Below are positions 28,824 through 40,508 of a DNA stretch of 64,000 nt, piece after piece. Both the position numbers and the translations under genes were made by a program. The DNA is from Listeria rocourtiae FSL F6-920. Lineage in GTDB: Bacteria; Bacillota; Bacilli; Lactobacillales; Listeriaceae. Below the pieces are notes generated by a model that worked only from the letters and a program-made list of their open reading frames with translations, made no database searches and had not been told where the DNA came from. Location: NCBI RefSeq assembly GCF_000525975.1, contig NZ_AODK01000021.1, positions 30,539 to 94,538 of the forward strand, given 5' to 3'. Position 1 is the stretch's first letter. Every line of letters starts with the position of its first letter.

Positions 28824-29577
28824 GAGCAATCACTTCCTTTGCAAGATCTACATACACTTCCGATCCGCGAGATTTATCATCGTACAATATAATCGGTTTC
28901 CCGTGACTCGGCGCTTCACTAAGGCGAATATTACGTGGAATAATTGTTTCAAAAACTTTATTTTGGAAGTATTTCTTTACCTCATCAATGACTTGAATAC
29001 CCAGATTAGTTCTAGCATCGAGCATTGTTAGTAATACCCCTTCAATTTGTAAGTCCTCATTCAGATGTTTTTGGACAATCCGAATCGTATTTAATAACTG
29101 GCTCAGACCCTCTAATGCGTAGTACTCGCACTGAACTGGTATTAAAACCGTATCAGACGCAGTAAGAGCGTTTAGCGTAAGTAACCCTAAGGATGGCGGA
29201 CAATCAATAATCACATAATCATACTCATCACGAACAGAATCAATCGCTTTTTTCAGACGAATTTCACGCGATATAGCGGGAACAAGCTCAACTTCTGCAC
29301 CAGCAAGTTGAATCGTAGCAGGAACCACATTTAGCGTTTCCATCTCTGTTGGTTTAATAACATCTTTCAAGGCAACGTCATCCACAAGCACATCGTAAAC
29401 ACAATGCTCTATTTCGCCTTTATTAATGCCAACCCCACTCGATGCATTCCCTTGAGGATCGATGTCCACAAGCAGTACTTTTTTACCTAGAAACGCAAGA
29501 CTAGAACTTAGGTTAACAGATGTCGTCGTCTTACCTACGCCACCTTTTTGATTTGCTAGTGCAATCACTTTGCTCAA
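28816..29577 (-). CDS. parA: Chromosome partitioning ATPase ParA (Soj)
   Basis: 253 aa, complete. The deviant Walker A is KGGVGKTTTSVNL, and the VDIDPQGNASSGVG and DYVIIDCPPSLG motifs are present. It is an ATP-dependent DNA-binding protein that partners ParB in origin segregation and DnaA control. It overlaps parB by a few bases. Confidence 0.96.
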   Translation of the reverse strand: MSKVIALANQKGGVGKTTTSVNLSSSLAFLGKKVLLVDIDPQGNASSGVGINKGEIEHCVYDVLVDDVALKDVIKPTEMETLNVVPATIQLAGAEVELVPAISREIRLKKAIDSVRDEYDYVIIDCPPSLGLLTLNALTASDTVLIPVQCEYYALEGLSQLLNTIRIVQKHLNEDLQIEGVLLTMLDARTNLGIQVIDEVKKYFQNKVFETIIPRNIRLSEAPSHGKPIILYDDKSRGSEVYVDLAKEVIAHG

Positions 29578-29791
29578 TCTATTTCACCAACCCTCACATA
29601 TTGTTTGTAACACCGAACGCGAAAAAACTTTATTTTAGATGATTCACCATCAAACCCCATCGTGTAGACAAAATATAGAGGTTTAATGACGAAAATCAAT
29701 ATTTGTCGGCGCGTTGCTTCTCATAGTCTATTCTATCAAAAATTTAAGGTTTAGTCCTACTTTATGCGAAAATAAATTTGATGATAAGCAA

Positions 29792-29822
29792 AAGCCGTGC
29801 CTGAATTTTATCGACACGGCTT
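29792..29822. terminator. Terminator of the MFS gene
   Basis: AAGCCGTG and CACGGCTT form an 8-bp stem around 15 bases, with T-rich flanks on both strands, just after the MFS stop. Confidence 0.65.
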
Positions 29823-29826
29823 GTTT

Positions 29827-31248
29827 TTATGCTTTTTTGCGAATAAATAATGATATTATCAAACCAATAATCGCCATCACAAGGCCAAACGTAAATGCGC
29901 TACGTGAGCCCTCAACAAGTGATGCCGCTAAGTCTTGCGGACCTGGATTCACTACGGTTGCCATGTACGCTTTTTGACCAGCCGACATAATCGTGATTGC
30001 CACCGCTGTACCAATTGCACCTGAAACTTGTTGCAACGTGTTCATAATTGCTGTTCCATCGGGATACATTTTTGGTGGCAGCTGGTTTAAGCCATTTGTT
30101 TGTGCAGGCATCATAATCATACATACGCCAATCATGAGCGCACTGTGCAAGATTACGATTGTAACAGCTGTTGTTTCTAGCGTAATTTGCGTTAAAAACC
30201 ACAAAGTTACCACGGATACGATAAATCCTGGAACAACTAGTACACGTGCACCAAAGACATCGAATAAACGCCCTGTAACAGGTGATAACAAGCCGTTTAT
30301 GACACCACCTGGCAAAAGTACCAAACCAGCTGAAAATGCCGCTAAAGCTAGTCCTGTTTGCAAATAGAGCGGTAATAAAATCATTGTTGACAGGATAATC
30401 ATGAATGCAATGAATACGATTAATAATCCAAGCGTAAACATCGGAAACTTGAAAACACGCAAGTCCATCATTGGCTCATCCATCGTAAGCTGACGCCAAG
30501 AAAAGACAGCTAAACTGATGACTCCAATAAGCATCGTGGTAATAACTAATACACTACCCCAGCCACTCTCGCCAGCACTACTAAAGCCATATACAATTCC
30601 CCCGAAACCAAGCGTTGATAAGATAATCGAAAAAATATCAATTCGCGGTTTCGTAACCTCAGACACATTTTTCATATAACGCAGTCCAAACAGTAACGAA
30701 AAAACTAGAAACGGTAAAGCAATCCAGAAAATCCAATTCCACGTTAAATTTTCAATAATTAGTCCTGAAATAGTTGGTCCAACTGCGGGTGCAAACATAA
30801 TAACAAGCCCGATAAGTCCCATCGCTGATCCACGTTTATGCTCTGGAAAAATAACCAATATTGTGTTGAACATTAGTGGTAGCAAAAGCCCCGTTCCAAT
30901 CGCTTGGATAACCCGTGCGACCATTAGCACACCGAAATCTGGTGCCAATGCAGCAATAAGCGTTCCTACTATCGAAAACCCGACAGCTGCAAAAAATAAT
31001 TTTCGTGTGGTAAACCACTGTAATAAGAGTCCTGAAACTGGTACTAAAATACCCAGTGTTAGCAAATATCCAGTCGTTAACCACTGAATTGTTGCTGAAC
31101 TCACACCAAACACTCGAATCAAATCCGTAAGTGCCATATTTAAAGCTGTTTCACTGAACAAACCTATAAATCCTGCAATGAGAAAAGCTGTGACAATCGG
31201 TATCGTCTTAAACTCCTGTCTTTCTTGCGCTGTTACTGTCCTACTCAA
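29827..31248 (-). CDS. MFS drug exporter, DHA2 (EmrB/QacA) family
   Basis: 473 aa, about 14 hydrophobic helices. The DHA2 features LTTGYLLTLGILVPVSG (helix 2) and a motif-C-like AVGPTISGLI are visible. It is a proton-driven exporter of unknown substrate. The 390-bp region upstream to the next gene holds its promoter and a terminator of the neighbouring gene. Confidence 0.88.
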   Translation of the reverse strand: MSRTVTAQERQEFKTIPIVTAFLIAGFIGLFSETALNMALTDLIRVFGVSSATIQWLTTGYLLTLGILVPVSGLLLQWFTTRKLFFAAVGFSIVGTLIAALAPDFGVLMVARVIQAIGTGLLLPLMFNTILVIFPEHKRGSAMGLIGLVIMFAPAVGPTISGLIIENLTWNWIFWIALPFLVFSLLFGLRYMKNVSEVTKPRIDIFSIILSTLGFGGIVYGFSSAGESGWGSVLVITTMLIGVISLAVFSWRQLTMDEPMMDLRVFKFPMFTLGLLIVFIAFMIILSTMILLPLYLQTGLALAAFSAGLVLLPGGVINGLLSPVTGRLFDVFGARVLVVPGFIVSVVTLWFLTQITLETTAVTIVILHSALMIGVCMIMMPAQTNGLNQLPPKMYPDGTAIMNTLQQVSGAIGTAVAITIMSAGQKAYMATVVNPGPQDLAASLVEGSRSAFTFGLVMAIIGLIISLFIRKKA

Positions 31249-31501
31249 AGAAATTCCCCCTCTTCACCTTCATTTGCGTGAAGTCTTCATTTTAAAGGTT
31301 TTCGAGACTAAAGTCAAGAAAATAAGAACGTATGTTTTTATTTATGTTAGAGTGCTTACTAACATGGGAATGCTCCAAACTCTTCTTCCATATAATGAGC
31401 TAACCTTCAAGAGCAAAAAGAGTCCGTCAAGAGCAGATTCTCGAAAGACAGATGACAGGTAATAGATAGGGTTAAGGTACAGACTTCTCTACAGAAAAAA
31501 G

Positions 31502-31543
31502 ACGTATTAAAAATCTAGTTTCTGATTTTTAATACGTTTTTTT
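31502..31543. terminator. Bidirectional terminator upstream of the MFS gene
   Basis: ACGTATTAAAAATC and GATTTTTAATACGT form a perfect 14-bp stem with an eight-base loop, flanked by A6 and T7. It probably ends the XRE-type gene at 31641-32378. The rest of 31249-31640 shows no gene. Confidence 0.75.
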
Positions 31544-31640
31544 CTACTTCAATAATCTGTAAAATAAACAGGATTCATGCCCTCTTTTTAGAAGGAGCTA
31601 TGAAGCCCTGCTTAACACACCTCAAACGAAAAAGCTCTAT

Positions 31641-32378
31641 TTAGTGAATTGACATATGATCATCTTTAAAATCTGTCGAAACATCCAATACTTCACACGC
31701 CTTTTGATACATACGGACGGTCATATCCGGATCCCCTGCTTCCAATCGCGAAATCACAAGCGGCGATAAATCTGATTTTAGACTTAAATCCAACTGCGAC
31801 CACTTCTTTTTCACGCGTTTTGCAAAGATAAATTGACCCAAGCGCGCCGAAAAACTATCTAAATAGTGAACAATCGCCTCATTCTGCCACGCCAATTCTT
31901 TCAAAGATTCAAATTCATAATCATCCTTACCAATACTCAAGCTAGCTTCTGCACGCCGAAGGAAAATTCGCTTTACCTCTTCTCGATAAGCAGCCATTTT
32001 ATCATTGAATGGGTTGCGATCTTTGAAATAACCTTTTACGAAACAATAGTATGTTTCTGTATCCGAAAAAGCCGTAAAATAGAGCATACGACAATTCTTG
32101 TCTTTAAAATGGACTTTCATTTCCTCAATTGGTTGGTCAATCGTTGTTTCGATTTTATTCGTTTGTAAAGAGTATGATTGATTTTTACCTATTGTTAAGT
32201 GAACTTCTGGTAATATCTGTTTGCCCGTTGTTAATTTCCTCGTTTCCGCTTTTTCTAGCTGCATTAAACCTTGCAATAAAAGGGTCGACATTAAAGGTTG
32301 TTCTTGAATTAAACTGTGCAGGAAATCATATGCTTGAAATTCATCTTGTTCATCTCTTACAAAAATTATTTTCGCCAT
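31641..32378 (-). CDS. Possible HigB-like/HigA-like fusion: RelE-type domain plus XRE HTH
   Basis: 245 aa. Residues about 60-150 look like a phage Gp49/HigB-type RelE fold (NCRMLYFTAF...YYCFVKGYFKDRNPFNDKMAAYREEVKRIF), including the typical position for a toxin's C-terminal helix. Residues about 185-240 are an XRE helix-turn-helix (WSQLDLSLKSDLSPLVISRLEAGDPDMTVRMYQKACEVLDV). In ordinary higBA loci these are two genes; here one polypeptide carries both. The typical basic active-site residues of HigB are not obvious, so it may be an inactive sensor or regulator. I recall genes of unknown function in this position in Listeria. Confidence 0.5.
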   Translation of the reverse strand: MAKIIFVRDEQDEFQAYDFLHSLIQEQPLMSTLLLQGLMQLEKAETRKLTTGKQILPEVHLTIGKNQSYSLQTNKIETTIDQPIEEMKVHFKDKNCRMLYFTAFSDTETYYCFVKGYFKDRNPFNDKMAAYREEVKRIFLRRAEASLSIGKDDYEFESLKELAWQNEAIVHYLDSFSARLGQFIFAKRVKKKWSQLDLSLKSDLSPLVISRLEAGDPDMTVRMYQKACEVLDVSTDFKDDHMSIH

Positions 32379-32554
32379 ATTATTCGCAGTAACACCTCAC
32401 GAGTGCACCGCTTCCCTCCTCTATCTATCGGTATATCTTCATTGTATAGGTTTTCATGAAAAATTGCACCTTACTTGCGCGTACTAATCATAATTCTTCT
32501 TTTTGCCTACATCAAAAAACAGACATCCTTTTTTGGAAATCTGTTTTGATTACA

Positions 32555-33425
32555 TTATTTAGCTTTTTGTTTAGGAATTTGAATCGTAATTTGATAATAA
32601 TCATCAGACTCTTCTTCTTCCATCTGTAAATCCATTCCATTATCTTTTACCATTGTAATTGATTGTTTGATTGTATTTACCGCAATCCTAACATCACGGC
32701 TAATTGCTTGGCGCTTTGGTTTCATTTTTTTTAGGCTTAGATTCAGGCTCAGTAATTAAAGCCTGAATTTGCTGTTCTGTTTCTTTTACGTTCCACTTAT
32801 TTTCGATTATTTTAGCTAAAATATCTACTTGCTGCTCTTCTGTTTCTAGTACTAGCAAAGAACGACCGTGACGCTCTGATATTTGCTTATCTAAAACTGC
32901 TTGTTGCGCTACTTCTGGCAATCTCAGCAATCGCAATTTATTCGCAATCGCAGACTGGCTTTTGCCGACACGTTGCGCTAATGCTTCTTGTGTAACTTCT
33001 TGCATATCCAACAAACTTTGATACGCCTTCGCTTCCTCGATTGGCGTCAGCTCTTCGCGTTGCAGGTTTTCAATCAAAGCAATTGCTGCAACCTCATCAT
33101 CAGTTAAGTTTTGAACGATAGCTGGAATCGTGTCCCAATCTAATGACGAAACTGCTCGGAATCGACGTTCACCAGCAATAATTTCGAATTTTTCGGGCTC
33201 ATATTCGCGCACAACAATCGGTTGAATTACGCCGTGAATCCGGATTGTTCTAGCTAATTCTTCAATTTTGGACGAATCAAAAACCGTTCTGGGCTGATAG
33301 CGATTCGGAACGATGGATGCGACAGGAAGTTCTACGATTTGTTGCACGAATTCCTCCACGGTTTCTTCCGTTTCAATCTCAATATATTCCTTATCTTTCT
33401 TTCCGAATAAGCGCGAAAAAGGCAT
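32555..33425 (-). CDS. noc: Nucleoid occlusion protein Noc (frameshifted)
   Basis: About 289 aa after removing one base from the T8 run at 32725-32732. The continuous frame stops early after [12 protein letters not shown]; the corrected frame continues [20 protein letters not shown] and ends [14 protein letters not shown], the conserved dimerisation C-terminus of Noc. The N-terminal [10 protein letters not shown] is the amphipathic membrane-binding helix. The ParB-like domain has [11 protein letters not shown] and [14 protein letters not shown] at 33425 was chosen because the longer frame prepends unrelated residues. Noc blocks division over the nucleoid by binding NBS sites, three of which are seen in this window. 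Confidence 0.92.
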
Positions 33426-33539
33426 TCTTAAACCATCCCTTCTAAAATTAAGCCTGCTGCCAGTAGTTTCAAGCATGAGTATCATCACACTTTATACACT
33501 GTCCATTTTAGCAGAAAATTGCTGATAAATACATGCTTT

Positions 33540-34256
33540 TCATTCAATTGGTTGTTTATTAGGCGTACCAGATTTACGAGGGTACTTATTGGGCGTTTCT
33601 TTCACTTTTTCAATCAAGTATAGATTACGCTCACTCTCCTCAATTGGCAATGAAAACGCATAATGATTCTTCACTTTTCCGCCAAGCGTTGCGATTGCTT
33701 TCGCACCAATTTTCAACTCCTGCTCCGCCTGCATCCCTTTCATCGCTAAGAAAAATCCACCCTTTTTGACTAGCGGCAAACAAAGCTCGGTCAGTACGCT
33801 CATTCTAGCTACTGCGCGTGCTGTTACTAAGTCGAAGCTACCACGAAATGCTTTATTTTGTCCAAACTCCTCTGCTCTTGCATGGTGAAAGTGAATATTC
33901 TCCAGCTTCAATTCACTAGCAAGTGCATCTAAAAAAGTCATCCTTTTTTGCAAAGAATCAACAATCGTAACATCCAAATCAGGAAAACAAATCTTGATTG
34001 GAATACTTGGAAAACCTGCACCCGCGCCAACATCACAAATCATCCCTACATCTTTGAAATCAACATAAAAAGCCGCAGAAATCGAGTCATAAAAGTGCTT
34101 CAAATAAACTTCATCACGCTCTGTTATAGCAGTTAAATTCATTTTTTCATTCCACTCTACAAGCATCGTAAAATACTGATTAAACTGCTCCATTTGCGCA
34201 TCTGATAACTCGATTCCTTGTTGCAATAACTGTTCTCTAAACTGTTCTGGATTCAC
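33540..34256 (-). CDS. rsmG: 16S rRNA (guanine527-N7)-methyltransferase
   Basis: 238 aa, complete. The SAM-binding motif is [16 protein letters not shown], followed by [14 protein letters not shown] and VTARAVARM. It modifies G527 of 16S rRNA. It begins 9 bp after the mnmG stop, as is usual for the gid cluster. Confidence 0.95.
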   Translation of the reverse strand: MNPEQFREQLLQQGIELSDAQMEQFNQYFTMLVEWNEKMNLTAITERDEVYLKHFYDSISAAFYVDFKDVGMICDVGAGAGFPSIPIKICFPDLDVTIVDSLQKRMTFLDALASELKLENIHFHHARAEEFGQNKAFRGSFDLVTARAVARMSVLTELCLPLVKKGGFFLAMKGMQAEQELKIGAKAIATLGGKVKNHYAFSLPIEESERNLYLIEKVKETPNKYPRKSGTPNKQPIE

Positions 34257-34265
34257 GTTTTCTCC

Positions 34266-36152
34266 TCACTTCGTCTTTGCGATTTTGCCTTGCTCTATAT
34301 ATACTAACAAAATGGAAATATCTGCTGGATTCACACCTGAAATACGGCTAGCTTGTGCGATAGAAAGCGGTTGGATTTTCTTTAATTTCTCCAAAGCTTC
34401 CGTTGCCAAGCTACCAATCGCATCATAATCTATGTTCTCAGGAATTTTCTTGCCTTCCATACGCTTCATTTTTTCCACTTGGCTTAATGATTTCTCAATA
34501 TAACCTTCATATTTAATCTGAATTTCGACCTGCTCTTCAATATCTGCGGTCAATGATGTTTCACGTGGAACAATTTCCATCAAAATATCATACGTAATCT
34601 CTGGACGACGTAAGAAATCTGCAGCTAAAACGCCATCTTTGAGCTCTGTGCTCCCCATATCGACTAACATTTTCTGAACAGCCGCAGTTGGTTTGATTCG
34701 AGTTGTTTTCAATCGTTGTTTTTCAGCCTCAATTGCTTCACGTTTTGCCACAAAGCGAGCATAACGCTCATCGCTAATCAAACCAATTTCATGACCAATT
34801 TCAGTCAAGCGCAAATCTGCATTATCATGACGCAACAACAAACGATACTCAGCTCGAGAAGTAAGTAATCTGTAAGGCTCATCTGTCCCTTTAGTCACGA
34901 GATCATCAATCAAAACACCAATATAACCTTGATCACGTCCCAAAACAACCGGCTCTTTCCCAGATGCACGACGCGCTGCATTAATTCCAGCCATTAATCC
35001 CTGACCAGCGGCCTCTTCGTAACCACTTGTACCATTCAATTGACCCGCTGTATACAAGTTCTCAATGCGCTTCGTTTCAAGTGATGGCCACAGTTGCTCT
35101 GGCATCACCGCATCATATTCAATCGCATAACCAACACGCATCATTTCGACATTTTCAAGGCCAGGAATCGTTGACAACATCTCGCGCTGCACATCTTCTG
35201 GTAAACTTGTCGACAAACCTTGCACATAAACCTCCTCTGTATTACGCCCCTCAGGCTCTAGGAAAATTTGATGACGCGGCTTATCACTAAAACGCACAAT
35301 CTTATCCTCAATAGATGGGCAATAACGCGCACCAGTACCCTTTTTAGTTGCAGTAAACATCGGCGAGCGATGCAAATTTTTCTCAATAATTTGATGTGTT
35401 CCCTCATTTGTATATGTCAGCCAACATGGTAACTGATCCATGATAAAGTCCACTGTTTCATAACTAAACGCACGCGGAACATCATCGCCAGGTTGCTCTT
35501 CCGTTTTCGAATAATCAATCGAACTCGATTTCACACGCGGTGGCGTACCTGTTTTAAAACGACGTAGTTCAAAACCTAATTCCTCCAAATGCTCTGAAAG
35601 CTTGATAGAAGGTTGCTGGTTGTTCGGACCACTAGAATAGCGCAACTCTCCCACAATAATCTCACCACGCGAAAATGTACCTGTTGTTAGTACAACCGTT
35701 TTTGCATAATAAATCGCGCCACTGTTCGTAATAACACCTTTACAAACACCATCCTCAACGACAAGACGATCTACTAAACCTTGACGTAGTGTGATATTTT
35801 CTTCTTTTTCAATCGTATGCTTCATTTCGTGTTGATAATCCCATTTATCCGATTGCGCACGCAAAGCACGGACCGCAGGACCTTTCCCAGTGTTTAACAT
35901 TCGCATTTGAATATGCGTTTTATCTGTATTTCGACCCATTTCACCGCCAAGCGCATCGATTTCACGCACAACAACACCTTTCGCAGGCCCGCCCACAGAA
36001 GGATTACATGGCATGAAAGCCACCATATCTAAATTAATCGTTAGTATCAATGTTTTCGCGCCAATTCGACCACTCGCAAGGCCTGCTTCCACGCCCGCAT
36101 GTCCCGCACCAACCACAATAACATCGTAGTGCCCCGCATCATAAGTTTGCAT
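34266..36152 (-). CDS. mnmG: tRNA uridine-5-carboxymethylaminomethyl modification enzyme MnmG
   Basis: 628 aa, full length. The N-terminal FAD motif is [16 protein letters not shown], and the C-terminal helical domain ends with [21 protein letters not shown]. With MnmE it makes cmnm5U at the tRNA wobble position. It lies directly after mnmE. It contains a parS-like site. Confidence 0.96.
   Translation of the reverse strand: MQTYDAGHYDVIVVGAGHAGVEAGLASGRIGAKTLILTINLDMVAFMPCNPSVGGPAKGVVVREIDALGGEMGRNTDKTHIQMRMLNTGKGPAVRALRAQSDKWDYQHEMKHTIEKEENITLRQGLVDRLVVEDGVCKGVITNSGAIYYAKTVVLTTGTFSRGEIIVGELRYSSGPNNQQPSIKLSEHLEELGFELRRFKTGTPPRVKSSSIDYSKTEEQPGDDVPRAFSYETVDFIMDQLPCWLTYTNEGTHQIIEKNLHRSPMFTATKKGTGARYCPSIEDKIVRFSDKPRHQIFLEPEGRNTEEVYVQGLSTSLPEDVQREMLSTIPGLENVEMMRVGYAIEYDAVMPEQLWPSLETKRIENLYTAGQLNGTSGYEEAAGQGLMAGINAARRASGKEPVVLGRDQGYIGVLIDDLVTKGTDEPYRLLTSRAEYRLLLRHDNADLRLTEIGHEIGLISDERYARFVAKREAIEAEKQRLKTTRIKPTAAVQKMLVDMGSTELKDGVLAADFLRRPEITYDILMEIVPRETSLTADIEEQVEIQIKYEGYIEKSLSQVEKMKRMEGKKIPENIDYDAIGSLATEALEKLKKIQPLSIAQASRISGVNPADISILLVYIEQGKIAKTK
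34557..34572. promoter_or_regulatory. parS site within mnmG
   Basis: TGTTTCACGTGGAACA is the reverse complement of TGTTCCACGTGAAACA, a variant used in Bacillus. Confidence 0.7.
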
Positions 36153-36163
36153 ATTCTACCACA

Positions 36164-37544
36164 TCACTTTCCTAAACAAAATTGATTAAATAACTGATCC
36201 AGTAACTCATCTTGAACCGATTCACCGATAATTTCACCAAGCAAATCCCAAGCTCTCGTCATATCAATCTGAACAATATCCACCGGCATTCCAGCTTCCA
36301 CGCCATCAATAACTGCCTCAATAGCTCCAATTGCCTCATGCAAAAGCGCAATATGACGTGCGTTTGAAACATATGTCGCATCCCCAGCATCAATTTCACC
36401 CGCAAAAAATAAATCCTTAATCGCAAGTTCGAGCTGCGTAATTCCCGCATCATTCACAAGCGACGTCTCGACAACTGGATTATCCTTAGCAAGCTCCCGA
36501 ACCCTTGCTACATCGATATTTTGCATCAAATCTGTTTTATTCAAAACAACTACAAAATTATGTCCCTTGACCGCCTCAAACAAAGCTTCGTCTTCCACAC
36601 TGAGCGACTCATTCTGATTCAAAACTAGCAAAATAAAATCTGCTTCCTGCAAAGCTTTGCGCGATCGTTCCACGCCAATTTTTTTCAACAATATCTTCTG
36701 TTTCACGAATTCCTGCTGTATCAATTAGGCGTAACGGCACCCCTCGAACATTCACATACTCCTCAATAATATCACGAGTCGTCCCCGCAATATCGGTCAC
36801 AATTGCCTTTTCCTCCTGAATAAGCTGATTTAAAAGCGATGATTTGCCAACATTCGGTCGACCAATAATCGCTGTCGCCAGTCCCTCACGCAAAATTTTG
36901 CCCTGCTGTGCCGTCAATAACAACTGTTCCACAGAAGCCCGCACCAATTGCGCCTTTTCCACCAACATCCGTTGTGTCATCTCTTCCACATCATCATATT
37001 CTGGATAATCTATATTCACTTCGACTTGCGCCAAAGCATCTAAAATTTCCTGTCTCAAATTTCTAATCAAACGTGACAAACTGCCATCCATTTGCTGCAA
37101 CGCAACACCCATCGCTCGATCTGTTTTCGCACGAATCAAATCCATCACAGCCTCGGCTTGCGACAAATCAATCCGTCCATTTAAAAAAGCTCGTTTCGTA
37201 AACTCTCCTGGTTCCGCCAATTTTGCTCCATATCTAAGCAATAATTGCAACACACGGTTCACAGAAACAATCCCACCATGCGCATTAATTTCAACCACAT
37301 CTTCCCTAGTAAATGTCCGCGGCGCACGCATTACGGTAGCCATGACCTCCTCGACTGTCTCTCCTGTACTTGGGTCTATAATATGCCCATAGTGTATCGT
37401 ATGGCTTTCCATCTCATTCAGTGGTTTCTGCGCACAAAAAATGCGATCCGCTACTTGAATCGCCTCATCACCGCTCAAACGAATAATAGCTATGGCTCCC
37501 TCGCCTGGCGGTGTTGAGATTGCAGCAATTGTATCAAATTCCAT
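36164..37544 (-). CDS. mnmE: tRNA modification GTPase MnmE (frameshifted)
   Basis: 459 aa once one base is removed from the T7 run at 36679-36685. The first frame carries the tetrahydrofolate-binding domain ([21 protein letters not shown]), G1 ([12 protein letters not shown]) and G3 ([14 protein letters not shown]). The second frame resumes [10 protein letters not shown] and carries NKTDL (G4) and the C-terminal C-x-G-K motif (FCLGK). It works with MnmG in tRNA wobble modification. It starts 309 bp from gyrA, with DnaA boxes in between. Confidence 0.95.
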
Positions 37545-37697
37545 TCTTTACCCTCACCTTCCTAGGAAAAATCAGCTCACGAAAAAGTCCGATTTCCTAC
37601 TCGAATAAATTTTGGCACATGACCTGTGCATATCATCAACATTTGCTCCGCTTTCACCAAAGCTAATAATGATTGGTTATATAATTATTAAAAAAAG

Positions 37698-37806
37698 TTA
37701 TCCACATATTTAGATTTTCAATAGTTTAAAAATATCTCATCCCTTATTTTAACTTATCCACATGTGAATAACAATAGTTTCATCCGAATTTATTTAGTTA
37801 TCCACA
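37698..37806. promoter_or_regulatory. DnaA-box cluster between mnmE and gyrA
   Basis: Three exact TTATCCACA boxes at 37698, 37754 and 37798, plus one TTATTCACA on the minus strand at 37763-37771, fall within 109 bp. The second and fourth form a head-to-head pair. The cluster lies in the 308-bp intergenic region upstream of mnmE and downstream of gyrA. The surrounding sequence is AT-rich. Confidence 0.75.
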
Positions 37807-37813
37807 CAAAAAA

Positions 37814-37845
37814 GGACAATAAGCTTATTAAAAAACTTATTGTCC
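37814..37845 (-). terminator. gyrA terminator
   Basis: GGACAATAAG pairs perfectly with CTTATTGTCC around 12 bases; on the minus strand it is followed by six T. It is 8 bp past the gyrA stop. Confidence 0.8.
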
Positions 37846-37852
37846 CATTCTA

Positions 37853-40381
37853 TTATTCTTCTGTGCCATCCATTTCTAGATTTTCAATGGATGCACCTTC
37901 ACCTGGAGCAACTACTGCACCATCAGCGGATTCTTCATCCACAAATTCTTCTTCTTCTTTCGGCACTTTTGCGACAGTTGCAACAAATTCATCTTCATCT
38001 AAACGAATCAGTTTAACTCCCATCGCGCTACGGCCTGTTTGAGAAATATCACCAACCGAGAACCTAATCAAAACGCCACCAATTGTCATCAGCATCAAGT
38101 CCTCTTCACCAGTGACAGTTTTCAGAGCGACCAGATTTCCGTTTTTCTCCGTGATATTAATCGTTTTTACACCCATACCGCCACGGTTACGAAGTGGATA
38201 CTGACTGGCTAGTGTTTGCTTCCCATAACCATTCTCCGTTACGACAAGGACTTTCTCATCATCTTCAAGGATTTCCATACCAACAACCTCATCCTCTTCA
38301 CGAAGACGAATACCACGCACACCAGCCGCTGTACGACCCATGACGCGAATATCAGTCTCCTCAAAGTAAATCGATTGCCCAAATTTCGTTCCGATAATGA
38401 TTTTCTTGCTACCATCTGTCATTTGCACAGAAATCAATTCATCATTTTCACGAAGTTCTACAGCACGCAAACCACTTTGGCGTATCTTCGCGAATTGCGT
38501 CAACGTACTACGCTTCACAACGCCAAGCTTTGTTGTAAAGAACAGATACTGATCATCAGTGAACTCGCGCAAATTAATCACGGCATTCACTTTTTCCTGG
38601 CTTTCGATACCTAGTAAGTTGATGATTGGAATCCCTTTTGCAGTTCGGCTATACTCAGGAATTTCATACCCTTTCGCTCGGTAAACTTTCCCAGTATTCG
38701 TAAAGAACAGTAGCGTATCATGCGTACTAGTAGCAACTAGATGTTCTACAAAATCATCTTCGTGCGTACCCATTCCTTGCACACCACGACCACCACGACG
38801 CTGGCTACGATAAGTCGAAAGCGGCAGACGCTTAATATAGCCTTTATTCGTAAGCGTAATCGCGACTTCTTCTTCCGGGATCAAATCCTCATCTTCCAAA
38901 CTGACCAAATCACCTGCTAAAATTTCCGTGCGACGTTTGTCAGCATATTTCTCTTTAATCTCTGTTAATTCCTCACGAATAATTTCTAAAATACGCTCAT
39001 CGTTTCCTAAAATTTCTTTTAGATCCGTAATCAGAGCCATCAAAGTATTAAACTCATCCTCAATCTTATCACGTTCCAAACCAGTTAAACGCTGCAGACG
39101 CATATCAAGAATTGCTTGTGCCTGCTTATCAGAAAGGTTAAATTGAGTCATCAAGCCTTCCTTGGCAACATCTGCTGTTTTTGAAGCGCGGATTAATGTG
39201 ATTACTGCATCAATGTTATCAAGCGCAATTCGCAAACCTTCCAAAATATGAGCACGAGCCTCAGCTTTTCGTAATTCAAATTCCGTACGACGGCGAATAA
39301 CGATTTTTTGATGCTCTAAATAATGATATAAAATTTCTTTTAAATTCAGCACTTTTGGATGGTTCTCAACAAGTGCAAGCATATTAATACCGAAAGTCGT
39401 CTGCAAAGCTGTCATTTTATACAAGTTATTAATAATAACGCTGGCACTTACATCACGACGCACCTCAATAACCATACGCATACCAGTACGATCCGACTCA
39501 TCATTTGCAGAAGTAATACCGTCAATTTTCTTCTCACGCGCCAGTTCAGCAATACGCTCTAACAAACGAGCTTTATTAACTTGATACGGTAACTCCGTAA
39601 TAACAATCGTTTCTTTTCCATTGCTCTTTGTCTCAATCTCTACACGAGCTCGAAGCGTAATGGAACCACGGCCTGTTTCATAAGCACGGCGAATTCCCGA
39701 ACGCCCCATAATCATTCCAGCAGTAGGAAAATCAGGACCAGGAATATGTTCCATCAACTCACGAATTTCAATGTCAGGATTATGACTCAGTGCAAGAACA
39801 CCATCAATAACCTCACCAAGATGATGCGTTGGAATATTTGTTGCCATCCCAACTGCAATACCAGATGAACCGTTCACAAGCAAATTAGGGAAACGGGCCG
39901 GCAAAATATTAGGCTCCCGCTCCGAACCATCATAGTTGTCCACGTAATCAATCGTATCTTTATTAATATCACGCAAAAGTTCCATCGAAATCTTAGACAT
40001 TCTAGCCTCAGTATAACGCATCGCAGCTGCCATATCTCCATCCACAGATCCAAAGTTACCGTGTCCATCAACAAGCATATTTCGGTAACTAAAATCTTGT
40101 GCCATCCGAACCATTGTAAAGTAAACCGCCGTATCACCATGAGGATGATACTTACCAATAACTTCACCAACAATACGTGCAGACTTCTTATAGGCCTTAT
40201 CAGATGTCATCCCAAGATCATTCATCGCATACAAAATACGACGATGTACAGGTTTCAAGCCATCTCTAACATCCGGAAGAGCACGAGCCACAATAACACT
40301 CATCGCATAATCTAGAAAAGAAGTACGCATCTCTTTATTCAAATTGATTTCCGTCACTCTTGACTCTGGTGTTTCTGACAT
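37853..40381 (-). CDS. gyrA: DNA gyrase subunit A
   Basis: 842 aa. The catalytic Tyr region is [11 protein letters not shown], followed by the C-terminal beta-pinwheel with the GyrA box [10 protein letters not shown]. The quinolone-determining region reads [13 protein letters not shown], with Thr at residue 84, where most bacteria have Ser. The C-terminus is acidic ([13 protein letters not shown]). It forms the A2B2 gyrase tetramer with GyrB, encoded upstream. Confidence 0.97.
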   Translation of the reverse strand: MSETPESRVTEINLNKEMRTSFLDYAMSVIVARALPDVRDGLKPVHRRILYAMNDLGMTSDKAYKKSARIVGEVIGKYHPHGDTAVYFTMVRMAQDFSYRNMLVDGHGNFGSVDGDMAAAMRYTEARMSKISMELLRDINKDTIDYVDNYDGSEREPNILPARFPNLLVNGSSGIAVGMATNIPTHHLGEVIDGVLALSHNPDIEIRELMEHIPGPDFPTAGMIMGRSGIRRAYETGRGSITLRARVEIETKSNGKETIVITELPYQVNKARLLERIAELAREKKIDGITSANDESDRTGMRMVIEVRRDVSASVIINNLYKMTALQTTFGINMLALVENHPKVLNLKEILYHYLEHQKIVIRRRTEFELRKAEARAHILEGLRIALDNIDAVITLIRASKTADVAKEGLMTQFNLSDKQAQAILDMRLQRLTGLERDKIEDEFNTLMALITDLKEILGNDERILEIIREELTEIKEKYADKRRTEILAGDLVSLEDEDLIPEEEVAITLTNKGYIKRLPLSTYRSQRRGGRGVQGMGTHEDDFVEHLVATSTHDTLLFFTNTGKVYRAKGYEIPEYSRTAKGIPIINLLGIESQEKVNAVINLREFTDDQYLFFTTKLGVVKRSTLTQFAKIRQSGLRAVELRENDELISVQMTDGSKKIIIGTKFGQSIYFEETDIRVMGRTAAGVRGIRLREEDEVVGMEILEDDEKVLVVTENGYGKQTLASQYPLRNRGGMGVKTINITEKNGNLVALKTVTGEEDLMLMTIGGVLIRFSVGDISQTGRSAMGVKLIRLDEDEFVATVAKVPKEEEEFVDEESADGAVVAPGEGASIENLEMDGTEE

Positions 40382-40435
40382 TTTTCAAGAAACCTCCTTC
40401 AAATTACAACCCAATAATATGTATTCCCCATCATT

Positions 40436-40449
40436 ATTTCCCGGGAAAT
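40436..40449. promoter_or_regulatory. Noc-binding site in gyrB-gyrA gap
   Basis: ATTTCCCGGGAAAT, an exact match to the NBS consensus, 55 bp upstream of the gyrA start. Confidence 0.75.
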
Positions 40450-40508
40450 ATAAAAATATTTATCTTAAATCTCTTAATCTCTAAGTTTTCCGACTTGAAA
40501 CGGGAAAC

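Noticed and set aside
29714..29977. Plus-strand 87-codon frame next to the MFS gene
   Set aside because: It runs over the terminator and into the 3' end of the MFS gene in antisense; no start signal.
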